Positions 28,613-38,647 of a DNA stretch of 64,000 bases are shown here, piece by piece. The notes beneath the pieces are model-generated. The model did no database searches and was not told the DNA's origin. It saw only the letters and a program-made list of their open reading frames with translations. Position 1 is the stretch's first letter, and every line of letters begins with the position of its first letter. The DNA lies in assembly GCF_030504645.1 (NCBI RefSeq), contig NZ_JAUKWQ010000001.1, positions 682,001 through 746,000 on the forward strand, written 5' to 3'. A program made the position numbers and the translations under genes. The DNA comes from Rhizobium oryzicola (GTDB lineage: Bacteria; Pseudomonadota; Alphaproteobacteria; Rhizobiales; Rhizobiaceae).

Positions 28613-28888
28613 ATGAGCACGATCGACCGGATGATGAACACTCAAGCCTTTGGCCAGCGCAGCGCGATTGCACGCATTGCCGCAGAGGTATCGACGGTGG
28701 CCAAAACGGTGAAGCGCGCCCTCCGCAATCGCTTTGCGATGAACCGGATTGCCGACCTCGATGATCATCAGTTGCAAGATATCGGCCTGAAGCGGTCGGA
28801 TGTGGAAATGGCCGCCGGTGCCGCCGGCGTATTGGAAGACCCGTTTGACTTCCTGCCGCTTTCCGCCCGCCCGCGCTTGAAGCGCTGA
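28613..28888 (+). CDS. DUF1127 domain protein
   Basis: A 91-aa protein with a C-terminal DUF1127 motif: RNRFAMNRIADLDDHQLQDIGLKRSDVE, an arginine-rich short helix pair found in many alphaproteobacterial stress or phosphate-related small proteins. Some family members have been linked to RNA turnover; none of that can be read here. AAAGGA is six bases before ATG 28613. Low-complexity AAGAAGV follows, ending in LSARPRLKR. The terminator is at 28964. Confidence 0.8.
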   Translation: MSTIDRMMNTQAFGQRSAIARIAAEVSTVAKTVKRALRNRFAMNRIADLDDHQLQDIGLKRSDVEMAAGAAGVLEDPFDFLPLSARPRLKR

Positions 28889-28963
28889 TCAACGTCTGCC
28901 TGCCTGACCGGCAGGCACCTCCTCCAGTTTCCCCGCAGGGTGTCGCCAATTACCCTGCTGCTT

Positions 28964-28995
28964 GCCCGGCCGGTTCATCCGCGCCGGGCTTTTTT
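28964..28995 (+). terminator. Rho-independent terminator after the DUF1127 gene
   Basis: GCCCGGC (28964-28970) pairs with GCCGGGC (28983-28989), followed by TTTTTT. A second GC-rich hairpin (GCCTGCC/GGCAGGC) lies upstream near 28900-28915 without a T run. Confidence 0.8.
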
Positions 28996-29002
28996 ATAAT
29001 CT

Positions 29003-29890
29003 TCATGGCGAAGGCTGCGGCGACGTCGTCTTCAGATAGCTTTCGAAGATGGCTTCCATATTCTTTTGATAGGCCTTCTGGGCCTCGACGCCGCTGTCGA
29101 ACATGCTGTTCAGCACGGATTGGAACTGCGACAGGTCAGGCTTCGGGGCCGCTTCATCCTTTACCTCTTCCGGCTTGGCCTGTGGCGTAGGTTTGGCCTC
29201 GGGCGCCGCGGCGGGCGTCATCGCCGCCATCGACTTTGCCATCATCTCCTGAAAAGCTTTGGTGAAAGGGTTGTCGAGGAAGGGATTGGCCGCCGGTTCC
29301 GGCGCCTTAGGCTTTTCCAAGCCCCACATGGACCACATGGCCTGGAACATGGGGTTGTCGAACGGGTCCGGTTGGGGTGAAGGTTTGCGCGGTGCAAAGC
29401 CGATCGCTTCCAGCCACTGGCGCTGCATCTTTTCCATGCCATCGGCAGAGAATGGGCTGTCCTTCATCTGGCCGGTCATCTGCTTGAACAAGCCGCCCAT
29501 GATGGTATCGGCAACAGCCGGCATCATCTGGCGCAGGATATCCTGGCCGATGCCGGTGATCTGTGCTGCCTGTTCCGCTACGGCTTTGGTCACCTCGGAC
29601 GAACCGAACAGTTTCTCGATCACGGCATTGCCATCGGCGATGCCCTGAGGGGTGAAAGCCTTGCTGACATCCTCGAAATACTTGCCATAGGCGCCGGAAT
29701 AGACGGCACTCATCAGCGATGTCAGGTCGTAAGGATTGCTGCTGGTGCGCTTGAAACCGGAAGAGAAGGCCGGAAGAAGAGCCGCCATGGCTTGTGCCGT
29801 CTGCTCCTGCGCCAGATTGAACTGTTTCGCCAGGGCATCCATGGCGGCGCCGTTCTGCGCCCTCAACATCATCTCGAACAGCGGCAGCAT
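29003..29890 (-). CDS. DUF937 domain-containing protein
   Basis: A 295-aa protein. The N-terminal 150 residues carry the DUF937 pattern (YDLTSLMSAVYSGAYGKYFEDVSKAFTPQGIADGNAVIEKLFGSSEVTKAVAEQ), related to YidB. The C-terminal half is rich in Pro, Ala, Gln and Met (PEPAANPFLDNPFTKAFQEMM, PEAKPTPQAKPEE) and ends in a helical segment like that of phasin-type proteins (FQSVLNSMFDSGVEAQKAYQKNMEAIFESYLK). No signal peptide is seen. A phasin-like granule association is only an idea from composition. Confidence 0.7.
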   Translation of the reverse strand: MLPLFEMMLRAQNGAAMDALAKQFNLAQEQTAQAMAALLPAFSSGFKRTSSNPYDLTSLMSAVYSGAYGKYFEDVSKAFTPQGIADGNAVIEKLFGSSEVTKAVAEQAAQITGIGQDILRQMMPAVADTIMGGLFKQMTGQMKDSPFSADGMEKMQRQWLEAIGFAPRKPSPQPDPFDNPMFQAMWSMWGLEKPKAPEPAANPFLDNPFTKAFQEMMAKSMAAMTPAAAPEAKPTPQAKPEEVKDEAAPKPDLSQFQSVLNSMFDSGVEAQKAYQKNMEAIFESYLKTTSPQPSP

Positions 29891-29986
29891 TTTTGTCGGC
29901 TCCTCTCTGGAATCTCGTTATGTGCGAACACTATAACTGGAAATAAGCAGAGAGAAACCGGTTTGTGCTGCCCGTAACACGTGAGT

Positions 29987-31360
29987 TCAGTATTGGAATT
30001 CGTCGAACACGGGTTCCACGGATTGATTCCAGACGCCGTTGAAACGGGCGAGAAGCTCCTCGGCGAGCACCCTCTTCTTGTCTAGGATCTCTTCCAGCGG
30101 CGCAAGGAAGATGGTCTCGTCCTGGCCTTGGCCATTGAGCCGTGCGCGTGCGGCAAGGCCCGAGCGGGAAACCGACACGATATCCTCGGCCACGTCGATC
30201 AGCGAGCGCCCGGAGATCTGAGCCTTCAGACCATGAACCGGCACACCGTCACGCAACGCCTGCACATCCGCAAAGCTCCAGCCCTTGGTGATCTCTTCCG
30301 CAGCCGTCAACGCAGCATCGTCATAAAGCAGGCCAACCCAGAAGGCCGGCAGCGCGTTGATGTGGCTGAATGGCCCACCATCGGCACCGCGCATTTCGAG
30401 GTAACGCTTCAGTCGCACATCCGGGAACAGCGTGGAGAGATGGTTCGTCCAGTCGCCGAGCGTCGGCTGCCATTCGGCCACTTCACCCTTCAGCGCGCCA
30501 TTCATGAACTGGCGGAAGGTAACATGCGTACAGTCGTGATAGCGACCATCGCGCACGATGAAATACATCGGCACATCCAGTGCCCATTCCACATAGGTCT
30601 CGAAGCCGAAGCCTTCCTCGAAGGCCTGGGGCAACAAGCCTCCACGAGCGTTGTCGGTGTCGCGCCAGATCTCACCCCGCCAGGACTGAAGTCCATTCGG
30701 CTTTCCTTCCGTGAAAGGCGAGGCAGCGAACAGGGCGGTCGCCAGCGACTGAAGCTTCATGGACAGGCGAATCTTGCGCGCCATGTCCGCTTCTGAAGAG
30801 AAGTCGAGGTTCACCTGGATGGTGCAGGTGCGGTACATCATGTCCAGTCCGTGATGTCCGACCTTCGGCATGTAGCGGGTCATGATCTCGTAGCGGGATT
30901 TGGGCATGCGCGGCGTTTCCGCCAGCGACCAGCGCGGGCTGCCGCCGATGCCGAGGAAGCGGATGCCCATCGGTTCGGCCACCTCGCGCAGTACATCCAG
31001 ATGATGGCGCGTTTCCTGGCTTGTTTCGTGCAGGGTTTCCAGCGGTGCACCGGAGAGTTCAAACTGGCCGCCCGGTTCGATCGAGATCGCGCCCATGCCG
31101 GAATGTTCGCCAAGGCCGATGATGTTCTCACCGTCCATGATCGGCTCCCAGCCTAGCTTGTCCTGCATGCCCTTCAAGAGTGCAGAAATGCTGGCATCGC
31201 CGAAATATGGGACGGGCGAATTGTCGGCGCGGAAGAAGGCGAACTTCTCGTGTTCCGTACCAAGGCGGAAGGATGACTCCGGCTTGCAGCCCTTGGCCAG
31301 ATATTCGGCCATCTCCGCGACGGAGGCGAGGGGAGTGTGGTCAGTGGTATCACGGGCCAT
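29987..31360 (-). CDS. gshA: glutamate-cysteine ligase, plant/alphaproteobacterial type
   Basis: GshA joins glutamate and cysteine with ATP, the first step of glutathione synthesis. The 457-aa protein belongs to the plant-type class: PESSFRLGTEHEKFAF near the start, GENIIGLGEHSGMGAISIEPGGQFELSGAP, and later WDLPMYF-like WALDVPMYFIVRDGRYHDCTHVTFRQFMNG. Full length. It is followed in transcription order by nothing obvious and lies 135 bp downstream of rsmE on the same strand, a neighbourhood conserved in rhizobia. Confidence 0.96.
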   Translation of the reverse strand: MARDTTDHTPLASVAEMAEYLAKGCKPESSFRLGTEHEKFAFFRADNSPVPYFGDASISALLKGMQDKLGWEPIMDGENIIGLGEHSGMGAISIEPGGQFELSGAPLETLHETSQETRHHLDVLREVAEPMGIRFLGIGGSPRWSLAETPRMPKSRYEIMTRYMPKVGHHGLDMMYRTCTIQVNLDFSSEADMARKIRLSMKLQSLATALFAASPFTEGKPNGLQSWRGEIWRDTDNARGGLLPQAFEEGFGFETYVEWALDVPMYFIVRDGRYHDCTHVTFRQFMNGALKGEVAEWQPTLGDWTNHLSTLFPDVRLKRYLEMRGADGGPFSHINALPAFWVGLLYDDAALTAAEEITKGWSFADVQALRDGVPVHGLKAQISGRSLIDVAEDIVSVSRSGLAARARLNGQGQDETIFLAPLEEILDKKRVLAEELLARFNGVWNQSVEPVFDEFQY

Positions 31361-31495
31361 GGAAGAGACCTTGGATGAAAAAGCTGTGGTCTGGAGAAAG
31401 CGACGAAGGCGGGCACCTTCACATGCTTCTACCGTGCGAAAAGCTGCTTGTACCGGATCAAGATTGTGCGCAAGTGAATTTCTTTGAAAGCACTC

Positions 31496-32233
31496 TCAAC
31501 CCCAGTCGCCAATCATTGCCTGTACCACCGCAAGTGCCGCGACCGCAGCCGTATCGGCTCTCAGAATGCGGGGGCCGAGCGGAATGGCCGTCACGAAAGG
31601 CAGGCTGCGCAAAAGCGTGCGCTCTTCGCCTGAAAAGCCGCCTTCGGGGCCGATCAGCAGGGCGAGCTGCCGCTCTTTGACGCTCTGCAGGATGGGCAGG
31701 GGATTGTTGCTTTCCTCGCCTTCGTCACAGAACAGGATGCGGCGATCGCCCGGCCAGCGCTCCAGCAGGTCCCTCAACTTGACCGGAGGGGCGACTTCGG
31801 GAACGGACAGTATGCCGCATTGTTCGGCCGCCTCGATCACATTGGCCTGCAGCCGTTCCATGCTGGTAATCTTGCCCTGCACGTGCTGAGTCATGACGGG
31901 TTGCAGCACACCGGCACCCATTTCCACGGCCTTCTGCACGAGATAATCCAGCCGGCCAACTTTCAGCGGTGCGAAGAGATAATGCAGATCAGGCGTCGGT
32001 GTCTGCGCCCGCGTCTGCTCGATTGCTTCCAGCAGAAGCTTCTTGCGGCTGGCAAAGCGCAGCGCCGTGCGCCATTCGCCATCGCGCCCATTGAAGGTCA
32101 GAACTTCGTCGCCCTCCTGCATTCGAAGCACGTTGACGAGGTAGTTGAACTGTTCCGAACTGGCCTCGTGCTGGAGACCGCTACTCAGCGGAGCCTCGAC
32201 AAACAGCCGTTGCATTCGAAAATTGGCGCGCAT
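31496..32233 (-). CDS. rsmE: 16S rRNA m3U1498 methyltransferase RsmE
   Basis: RsmE methylates N3 of U1498 near the decoding site of 16S rRNA. The 245-aa SPOUT enzyme has a PUA-like N-terminal part ([11 protein letters not shown], then [19 protein letters not shown]) and the trefoil-knot SAM site [13 protein letters not shown] with [15 protein letters not shown] near the C-terminus. [16 protein letters not shown] and [15 protein letters not shown] are further family segments. Likely upstream of gshA in the same direction. Confidence 0.94.
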   Translation of the reverse strand: MRANFRMQRLFVEAPLSSGLQHEASSEQFNYLVNVLRMQEGDEVLTFNGRDGEWRTALRFASRKKLLLEAIEQTRAQTPTPDLHYLFAPLKVGRLDYLVQKAVEMGAGVLQPVMTQHVQGKITSMERLQANVIEAAEQCGILSVPEVAPPVKLRDLLERWPGDRRILFCDEGEESNNPLPILQSVKERQLALLIGPEGGFSGEERTLLRSLPFVTAIPLGPRILRADTAAVAALAVVQAMIGDWG

Positions 32234-32249
32234 GGATGACGGACCTGAC

Positions 32250-33821
32250 TCAGATGAAGAGCCGGAACATAATCATTGCCAGCACCGCCGCAAGGGCAGC
32301 CGAGATCGGAACGGTGATCGTCCATGCGCCGAGGATCGTCAGAAGATGGGAACGTCGAACGAGATAGCGGCGGCGGACCTCATCCTGATTGATCTCGATC
32401 GGTTGGTTCGCCGACTTCTTGCCGCGCTTCTTGCGGCCAAGGTTTTCCTTCTCCTCAGCCCGCATCGCCAGATATTGCGCCCTCTGCCTGGAATGGCGCG
32501 TGTGCCATTCACGGTAGAGCCCGACTCCGAAGACGGAGCCCACGGCAATATGAGTGGAGCTGACCGGCGCTCCAACGCTTGAGGCGACAATCACGGTGAC
32601 TGCTGCTGAAAGCGCCACGCAATAGGCGCGTACCGGGTTGAGCTTGGTGATATCCTTGCCCACCAGTTTCACCAGCTTGGGGCCGTAGAGCAGAAGACCG
32701 AGAGATATGCCGAAGCCGCCGATCAGCAGTTCCCATGTCGGAATGGCCACACGGTCGATGCTCGGCCCATGATCAAGCGCTCCCACAATGGCCGCCAGCG
32801 GCCCCACGGCATTGGCCACGTCATTGGCGCCATGGGCAAAGGCAAGCAGGGCGGCGGAAAAGATCAGCGGGAGCTGAAAAAGCTTGCGCAGGGACTGATT
32901 ACGATTCTCCAACCCGAACGATTGCCGTCGGATGATTGGCACGGACAAGGCCCAGACGACAATGCCACCGAAGCAGCCTGCCATCAGCGCCATGGAGAAG
33001 CTGATGTCGTAATAGGGGGCCGCAACCTTTAGAAGGATATAGGTGCTGAAGGCGCCAAACATCGTGCCGATCAGCACCGGGACCCATCTGCACGCCGCGG
33101 CGATCTTGTCGCTGGTATAGATCACGTAGCGATCGATGATGGCGAGGATGGCAACGGCAATGGCGGCACCCATGATGGGTGAGATGAGCCAGCTGATGGT
33201 AATGCCGCCGATCACCGGCCAGTTGATGCCCTGCAGGCCGGCCGCGGCGAGACCCGCCCCCATGACACCGCCAACGATGGAGTGAGTGGTGGAAATCGGC
33301 GCGTTCAGCCAGGTGGCAACGTTGATCCAGACCGCTGCCCCAAGAAGTGCGGCCATCATCGCCCATATGAAATAGCCTGGGCGTGCCAGGTGTTCGACAT
33401 GCAGAATGCCGTTCGCGATGGTATCGGCCACGTCGCTGCCGGCAATAAGAGCTCCGGCGATTTCGCAGACTGCCGAAAGCCCCAGGCCGAAGGCAAGAGT
33501 AAAAGCACGTGCACCGACGGCGGCGCCGATATGGTTCGTGACATCGTTTGCGCCGATATTCATGGCCATGTAGGCCGCAAGGACCGCAGCTGCGATCGCC
33601 ACCACAGCGGCTGGCTTGCCGATCACATAGGCTGCCGCAAACATCATCACGGCAATGAGAAACAGAAACGCGGCCCCCGGCGCTGCCAATGATGTGCCGA
33701 GATGTTTGGCAGCCTCCTCAGCCGAGGTGATCCGGTCCAGGTCCTTGTCGAGCGCGCCTCTGCGGTCGCCCTTTCCGAGCGCGCCAGTTTCGCGCGAAAA
33801 TTCTTCGACAGGCTGCTTCAA
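32250..33821 (-). CDS. pit: Pit-family inorganic phosphate transporter
   Basis: A 523-aa low-affinity phosphate/metal phosphate symporter of the inner membrane. Both PiT signatures are present: [19 protein letters not shown] in the N-terminal half and [18 protein letters not shown] in the C-terminal half. Each half also has an inverted-repeat motif ending in STTH/SSTH ([30 protein letters not shown]). About 60 cytoplasmic residues precede the first helix and a basic [17 protein letters not shown] loop precedes the final helix, both longer than in E. coli PitA. Likely alone; rsmE starts 16 bp beyond its 3' end. Confidence 0.93.
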   Translation of the reverse strand: MKQPVEEFSRETGALGKGDRRGALDKDLDRITSAEEAAKHLGTSLAAPGAAFLFLIAVMMFAAAYVIGKPAAVVAIAAAVLAAYMAMNIGANDVTNHIGAAVGARAFTLAFGLGLSAVCEIAGALIAGSDVADTIANGILHVEHLARPGYFIWAMMAALLGAAVWINVATWLNAPISTTHSIVGGVMGAGLAAAGLQGINWPVIGGITISWLISPIMGAAIAVAILAIIDRYVIYTSDKIAAACRWVPVLIGTMFGAFSTYILLKVAAPYYDISFSMALMAGCFGGIVVWALSVPIIRRQSFGLENRNQSLRKLFQLPLIFSAALLAFAHGANDVANAVGPLAAIVGALDHGPSIDRVAIPTWELLIGGFGISLGLLLYGPKLVKLVGKDITKLNPVRAYCVALSAAVTVIVASSVGAPVSSTHIAVGSVFGVGLYREWHTRHSRQRAQYLAMRAEEKENLGRKKRGKKSANQPIEINQDEVRRRYLVRRSHLLTILGAWTITVPISAALAAVLAMIMFRLFI

Positions 33822-33884
33822 GGTGATTGGTGTCTTTGCAAGATCAGAGAATCGGCTGTTACCCTAACAGCCGATGATGTCAGC

Positions 33885-34376
33885 TTAGCTGCCGGTCGCG
33901 CGAAACTGCTTGACCGGCGGTGCCTGCATCTTCTGTGCAAAAGCGAGCAGAAGACCCTTGAGTTCAGGCTCATTGACCCTGACTGCTGCTTCCTCGCAGG
34001 AGACCCATTCCAGCTTGCGACTTTCCTTTTCCGGAAAACTCTCAAGCATGCCGGTGACTTCCAGCAGATGCACCTGGACCTTGACGGGCACCTTGACGCC
34101 GCTCTTGCGCTTCTTGAGATAGGCGTAGAAGCCGAAGACTTCCTTGTGCACATTACCCTGGACGCCGGCTTCTTCGTAAGCCTCTTGCGCGGCCACGGCA
34201 CAAGAGCGCTTGCCCTTCATAGGCCAGCCCTTGGGGATGACCCAACGGCCCGTTTCCCGGCTGGTCAGCAGCAGCACACGCGGTACAGAGATGCCGTTCA
34301 TCATTTCGAACCGATAGCACAATGCCGCATACTGCTGCCGCGGTGGGCGCTTCAGCATCAACAGGAAATTGCTCAT
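33885..34376 (-). CDS. Nudix hydrolase
   Basis: A 163-aa hydrolase of nucleoside-diphosphate-linked compounds. The box reads GWPMKGKRSCAVAAQEAYEEAGV: the metal-binding EAYEEAG end is intact, but the first Glu of the consensus is Lys and the Arg of REUXEE is Gln. The PKGWPMKGK form is typical of a rhizobial subgroup that resembles diphosphoinositol polyphosphate phosphohydrolases, so substrate is uncertain. ATG 34376 was preferred to the in-frame TTG at 34397. It lies 63 bp upstream of pit on the same strand, which may hint at phosphate-related function. Confidence 0.85.
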   Translation of the reverse strand: MSNFLLMLKRPPRQQYAALCYRFEMMNGISVPRVLLLTSRETGRWVIPKGWPMKGKRSCAVAAQEAYEEAGVQGNVHKEVFGFYAYLKKRKSGVKVPVKVQVHLLEVTGMLESFPEKESRKLEWVSCEEAAVRVNEPELKGLLLAFAQKMQAPPVKQFRATGS

Positions 34377-34653
34377 GATCCGGTTCCAAATGTTCAATTC
34401 AGGTCACACTCCGACTCGTTTAACTCACCATAACAGATAATGCGTTTGCACAGCTGTTCAATTGCGACATCATGCGTAATTGCGCTCATTTTTCTGTGTT
34501 CAAACTAATCTACCTGCTTCTGGTTGCTCCACCCTTAACTCTTTAGAATTTTCTTGTGAGCCTCAACTTTCGTCAGATCATCCCGCTTAGCCCCGCCTTG
34601 ATAGGGCATGGTCATGTGTGAGACAGTTCGTAACGACGTGCGGGAGGATGCCT

Positions 34654-36093
34654 GTGTCCGAAAAAATCGAGTTTCTTCAGCCACGTGCAGCGGTCCTGCA
34701 GCGTCGCGAAACCATCATTGGCGATCTGTTGGAGGTTCTGGGCGCAGACGGCTTGATCCATGAGCCGCGCGAACTGGTTCCCTTTGAGACGGATGCCTTC
34801 GTATCTTACCGGCGTCTGCCTTTGGCCGTCGCCTTGCCGCGCAATACGGCGCAAGTCTCTACTACACTCAAATATTGTCAGCGCTATGGCATTCCGGTCG
34901 TGCCGCGCGGAGCCGGCACATCGCTCAGCGGCGGCGCGATCCCGCAGGAGGATGCCGTGGTGATCGGTTTGTCGCGCATGTCGAAGATCCTGGAGGTGGA
35001 CCTCTTCAATCGAACGGCAACCGTGCAGGCCGGCGTCACCAACCTGTCCATTTCCGAAACCGTCTCGCCGGAGGGCTTCTTCTATGCGCCTGACCCGAGT
35101 TCCCAGCTTGCCTGCACCATCGGCGGCAATATCGGCATGAATTCCGGAGGAGCACACTGTCTGAAATACGGTGTGACCACCAACAATCTCCTGGGCGTGA
35201 AGATGGTGCTGATGGATGGCACGGTTATCGACTTGGGCGGCAAGTACCTGGACAGTGGCGGCTATGACCTGCTGGGGCTGATTTGTGGCTCCGAAGGCCA
35301 GCTTGGCATTGTGACCGAAGCGACGGTGCGTCTTCTGGCAAAGCCGGAAGGGGCGCGGCCCGTGCTATTCGGCTTTGAAACATCCGAACATGCCGGGTCC
35401 TGCGTCAGCGATATCATTGCTGCCGGGATCATTCCGGTCGCGATCGAGTTCATGGATAAGCCGGCCATCGAGATCTGCGAGGCCTTTGCAGGCGCTGGCT
35501 ATCCGCTGGATGTGGGGGCGTTGTTGATCGTCGAGGTAGAAGGATCGGAGGCGGAAATGGACGACATGCTGGCCAGCATCGTCACCATCGCCCGCCGTCA
35601 CGAGGTCAAGACCGTGCGCAAGTGTCAATCTGCAACGGAAGCCGCGCTGATCTGGAAGGGGCGCAAATCCGCTTTCGGTGCCACTGGACGCATTGCGGAC
35701 TATATCTGCATGGATGGCACGGTGCCGCTCAGCCAGTTGTCCTACGTGCTGCGGCGGACGGGTGAGATCGTTGAAAGCTATGGGCTTCGCGTTGCCAATG
35801 TCTTCCATGCCGGCGATGGCAACATGCATCCGCTGATCCTGTTCAACGCCAATGACCCCGTTGAGGCCGCGAAGGCAGAAGAAGCGGGCAATGAAATTCT
35901 GAAGCTTTGCGTGGATGCCGGCGGCTGCCTGACAGGCGAGCACGGTGTCGGTATCGAGAAACGAGACCTGATGCGCCATCAATATGCCGAGGTGGATCTC
36001 TCGCAGCAGATGGCGGTGCGCGCGGCATTCGATCCGCAATGGCTGCTGAATCCTTCGAAGGTCTTCCCGCTGGAAGGACGCCCTGCCGCATGA
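34654..36093 (+). CDS. glcD: glycolate oxidase subunit GlcD (FAD-linked)
   Basis: GlcD is the FAD-binding catalytic subunit of glycolate oxidase, oxidising glycolate to glyoxylate at the membrane. The 479-aa protein has the PCMH-type FAD site VVPRGAGTSLSGGAIPQED and TIGGNIGMNSGGAHCLKYGVT, then the C-terminal cap with VFHAGDGNMHPLI and GEHGVGIEKR. GTG 34654 is used because GGGAGG lies six bases upstream; ATG 34648 would sit against that site. The last bases overlap glcE (ATGA). It heads the glcDEF operon after a 280-bp gene-free region that holds the promoter. Confidence 0.93.
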   Translation: MSEKIEFLQPRAAVLQRRETIIGDLLEVLGADGLIHEPRELVPFETDAFVSYRRLPLAVALPRNTAQVSTTLKYCQRYGIPVVPRGAGTSLSGGAIPQEDAVVIGLSRMSKILEVDLFNRTATVQAGVTNLSISETVSPEGFFYAPDPSSQLACTIGGNIGMNSGGAHCLKYGVTTNNLLGVKMVLMDGTVIDLGGKYLDSGGYDLLGLICGSEGQLGIVTEATVRLLAKPEGARPVLFGFETSEHAGSCVSDIIAAGIIPVAIEFMDKPAIEICEAFAGAGYPLDVGALLIVEVEGSEAEMDDMLASIVTIARRHEVKTVRKCQSATEAALIWKGRKSAFGATGRIADYICMDGTVPLSQLSYVLRRTGEIVESYGLRVANVFHAGDGNMHPLILFNANDPVEAAKAEEAGNEILKLCVDAGGCLTGEHGVGIEKRDLMRHQYAEVDLSQQMAVRAAFDPQWLLNPSKVFPLEGRPAA

Positions 36094-37298
36094 ATGCTCT
36101 TTTGGTTCCTGCGCATGAGGATGAGGCTGCGGAAATGGTGCGCGCCGCAGCCGGGAGCGGTCGCTCCATCGCCATTGCCGGTGGCAATACGCGCTCCGGC
36201 TTCGGCAAGGCCACCGTCCCGGCCTGTAGCCTGCGGACCGCGGGCCTTTCCGGCATTGTCGCCTATAATCCGGCGGAAATGGTCATAACGGCCAGGGCCG
36301 GCACGCATCTCCTGGAGATCGAGGAGGCGCTGGTCGAAAATGGGCAGATGATGGCATTCGAGCCGATCGATCACCGGGCCATCATGGGCACCTTGGGTGA
36401 GCCGACGATTGGCGGCGCCTTTGCCACCAATGCTTCCGGCCCCCGGCGCTTCACCGCCGGTGCCGCCCGTGACAGCCTGCTCGGCGTTCGCTTCATCAAT
36501 GGTCGAGGCGAAACCGTCCGGGCTGGCGGGCGGGTCATGAAGAATGTGACCGGGCTCGATCTGGTGAAGCTGATGGCGGGATCACACGGCACGCTCGGCC
36601 TCATGACAGAAGTAACCTTTCGGGTGTTGCCGCGCCCGCAGACGGAAGCGACAATGATTCTCGTTGGCCTTGATGATGCGGAAGCCGTTCGCGCCATGGC
36701 TGCGGCCATGGCCATGCCCGTCGAAGTGTCGGGTGCCGCCCATCTGCCGGAAAGTGTCAGGAGCAAATTCATCGGCTCCGGTATGGCGGATGGCGCAGCC
36801 ACCGTGCTGCGGCTCGAAGGACTTGCCGCCTCGGTAGCCGTGCGAATGGCGAAGCTGGAAGCTGTATTTGACAGAATAGCGCCGACCGAGCGGCTGGATG
36901 CTGATGTGAGCGCCGTGCTCTGGCGGGAAATTCGCGATGTGCATCCTTTTGCCGATTGCACTGAAAAGCCGGTCTGGCGCGTCTCCGTGGCGCCCAGCGC
37001 CGGCTATCAGATTGTTGCGGATCTCCGCCAGCACGCCGCCATCGATGCCTATTACGATTGGCAGGGCGGCTTGATCTGGATGCGGATGGAGGCCGAGCCG
37101 GAAGGTGAAATGATCCGTCACTTCGTCCACGCCCATGGTGGGGGCCATGCCACGCTGGTGCGGGCATCCACGGCCATGCGGGCCGAGACGGCGGCCTTCG
37201 AGCCGCAGCCCAGTGCCATTGCCGCCCTTTCCGCCCGCATCAAGCATCAAATCGATCCGGCGGGCATATTCGCGCCTGGCCGTATGGCAGGGCAATAA
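36090..37298 (+). CDS. glcE: glycolate oxidase subunit GlcE
   Basis: GlcE is the second FAD-binding-type subunit of glycolate oxidase. The 402-aa product has IAIAGGNTRSGFGKATV, EPTIGGAFATNASGPRRFTAGAARDSLLG and GRVMKNVTGLDLVKLMAGSHGTLG, all standard for GlcE. The start overlaps the glcD stop (ATGA) and glcF begins two bases after its own stop, so the three genes are co-translated. A longer in-frame start inside glcD is ignored. Confidence 0.94.
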   Translation: MNALLVPAHEDEAAEMVRAAAGSGRSIAIAGGNTRSGFGKATVPACSLRTAGLSGIVAYNPAEMVITARAGTHLLEIEEALVENGQMMAFEPIDHRAIMGTLGEPTIGGAFATNASGPRRFTAGAARDSLLGVRFINGRGETVRAGGRVMKNVTGLDLVKLMAGSHGTLGLMTEVTFRVLPRPQTEATMILVGLDDAEAVRAMAAAMAMPVEVSGAAHLPESVRSKFIGSGMADGAATVLRLEGLAASVAVRMAKLEAVFDRIAPTERLDADVSAVLWREIRDVHPFADCTEKPVWRVSVAPSAGYQIVADLRQHAAIDAYYDWQGGLIWMRMEAEPEGEMIRHFVHAHGGGHATLVRASTAMRAETAAFEPQPSAIAALSARIKHQIDPAGIFAPGRMAGQ

Positions 37299-37300
37299 CT

Positions 37301-38602
37301 ATGCAAACCTCCTTCACCCCCGAACAGTTGGCAGACCCGCAGGTCGCGGAATCGGAAAAGATCCTGCGCAAATGCGTGCATTGCGGTTTCTGCACCGCGA
37401 CCTGTCCCACCTATGTGACGCTGGGAAACGAGCTCGATAGTCCGCGTGGGCGTATCTATCTGATCAAGGACATGCTGGAGAACAGCCGCCCGGCCGATGC
37501 GCAGGTGGTGAAGCACATCGATCGCTGCCTGTCCTGCCTGTCCTGTACCACCACCTGTCCGTCTGGCGTGGATTACATGCATCTGGTGGACCACGCCCGC
37601 ATCCATATTGAAAACACCTATCGCCGCCCGCTGATCGACCGGCTGATCCGCGCCGTGCTGGCGGCGGTTCTGCCCTATCCCGCGCGCTTTCGCGCTGCCC
37701 TGCGGCTGGCGAAGCTGGGCAAACCCTTCGCCCCGTTGATCGGCAAGTTCGACACGCTGAAGCCGCTCGGCGCCATGCTGGCGCTGGCGCCTGAACATGT
37801 GCCGGCGGCCAGGCAGACGGTTTCCGCCGCGCCCGTTTCTGCCGTGCGGCGGGGGCGTGTGGCGATCCTGTCCGGCTGCGCCCAGTCCGTGCTTCATCCC
37901 GGCATCAATGCCGCGACCGTGCGCCTTCTGAACCGGTTGGGAGTGGAGATCGCGCCCGTGGAGGGTGAGGGCTGCTGTGGTGCCTTGGTGCATCATATGG
38001 GCCGCGAGGAGCAGGCACTGGATTTTGCACGCCGGAACGTGGACGCCTGGACGCGCCAGATCGAAGCGGGCGGCCTGGATGCCATCATCATCACCGCCTC
38101 CGGCTGCGGCACGACCATCAAGGATTACGGCCATATGCTGCGGCTTGATCCTGCCTATGCAGATAAGGCGGCACGGGTTTCAGCGCTTGCCAAGGATATC
38201 ACCGAATATCTGGCAAGCCTCGACCTGCCGCGTCAGGAGACGAAGGGTCTGACGGTCGCCTATCATTCCGCCTGCTCCATGCAGCATGGCCAGAAGATTA
38301 CCATGGCCCCGAAGCTGCTGCTGAAGAATGCCGGGTTCACTGTGCGGGATCCGGCGGAGGGCCATCTCTGTTGTGGCTCGGCCGGCACCTATAACATCCT
38401 GCAGCCGGACATCTCGGCTCAGCTGAAGGCCCGCAAGGTGCGCAATATCGAAGCCACGAAAGCGGACGTGATCGCAACGGGCAATATCGGCTGCATGACC
38501 CAGATCGGCTCGGGAACGGCGATCCCCATTCTGCATACGGTGGAACTGCTGGACTGGGCCTATGGCGGCCCCAAGCCGGAAGGATTTGCCGCAAAAGCAT
38601 AA
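37301..38602 (+). CDS. glcF: glycolate oxidase iron-sulfur subunit GlcF
   Basis: GlcF carries electrons from GlcDE to the quinone pool. The 433-aa protein has two [4Fe-4S] motifs near the N-terminus (CVHCGFCTATCPTY and CLSCLSCTTTCPSGVD) and two C-terminal cysteine-rich CCG domains (GEGCCGALVHHMG and HLCCGSAGTYN) as in glycerol-3-phosphate dehydrogenase subunit C. Last gene of the operon; a hairpin overlapping its stop separates it from the convergent outer-membrane gene. Confidence 0.95.
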   Translation: MQTSFTPEQLADPQVAESEKILRKCVHCGFCTATCPTYVTLGNELDSPRGRIYLIKDMLENSRPADAQVVKHIDRCLSCLSCTTTCPSGVDYMHLVDHARIHIENTYRRPLIDRLIRAVLAAVLPYPARFRAALRLAKLGKPFAPLIGKFDTLKPLGAMLALAPEHVPAARQTVSAAPVSAVRRGRVAILSGCAQSVLHPGINAATVRLLNRLGVEIAPVEGEGCCGALVHHMGREEQALDFARRNVDAWTRQIEAGGLDAIIITASGCGTTIKDYGHMLRLDPAYADKAARVSALAKDITEYLASLDLPRQETKGLTVAYHSACSMQHGQKITMAPKLLLKNAGFTVRDPAEGHLCCGSAGTYNILQPDISAQLKARKVRNIEATKADVIATGNIGCMTQIGSGTAIPILHTVELLDWAYGGPKPEGFAAKA

Positions 38603-38622
38603 GGCGGCCCGAAGACCGCCTT
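38601..38622. terminator. terminator between glcF and the outer-membrane gene
   Basis: AAGGCGG (38601-38607) pairs with CCGCCTT (38616-38622) directly at the glcF stop, between convergent genes. T runs are short on both sides. Confidence 0.6.
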
Positions 38623-38647
38623 ACAAATAGCATCCGATCAATCGCGA

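Noticed and set aside
29003..29890. DUF937 protein as a true phasin
   Set aside because: Only the C-terminal helix and composition suggest it; the N-terminal half matches DUF937, so no granule role is claimed.
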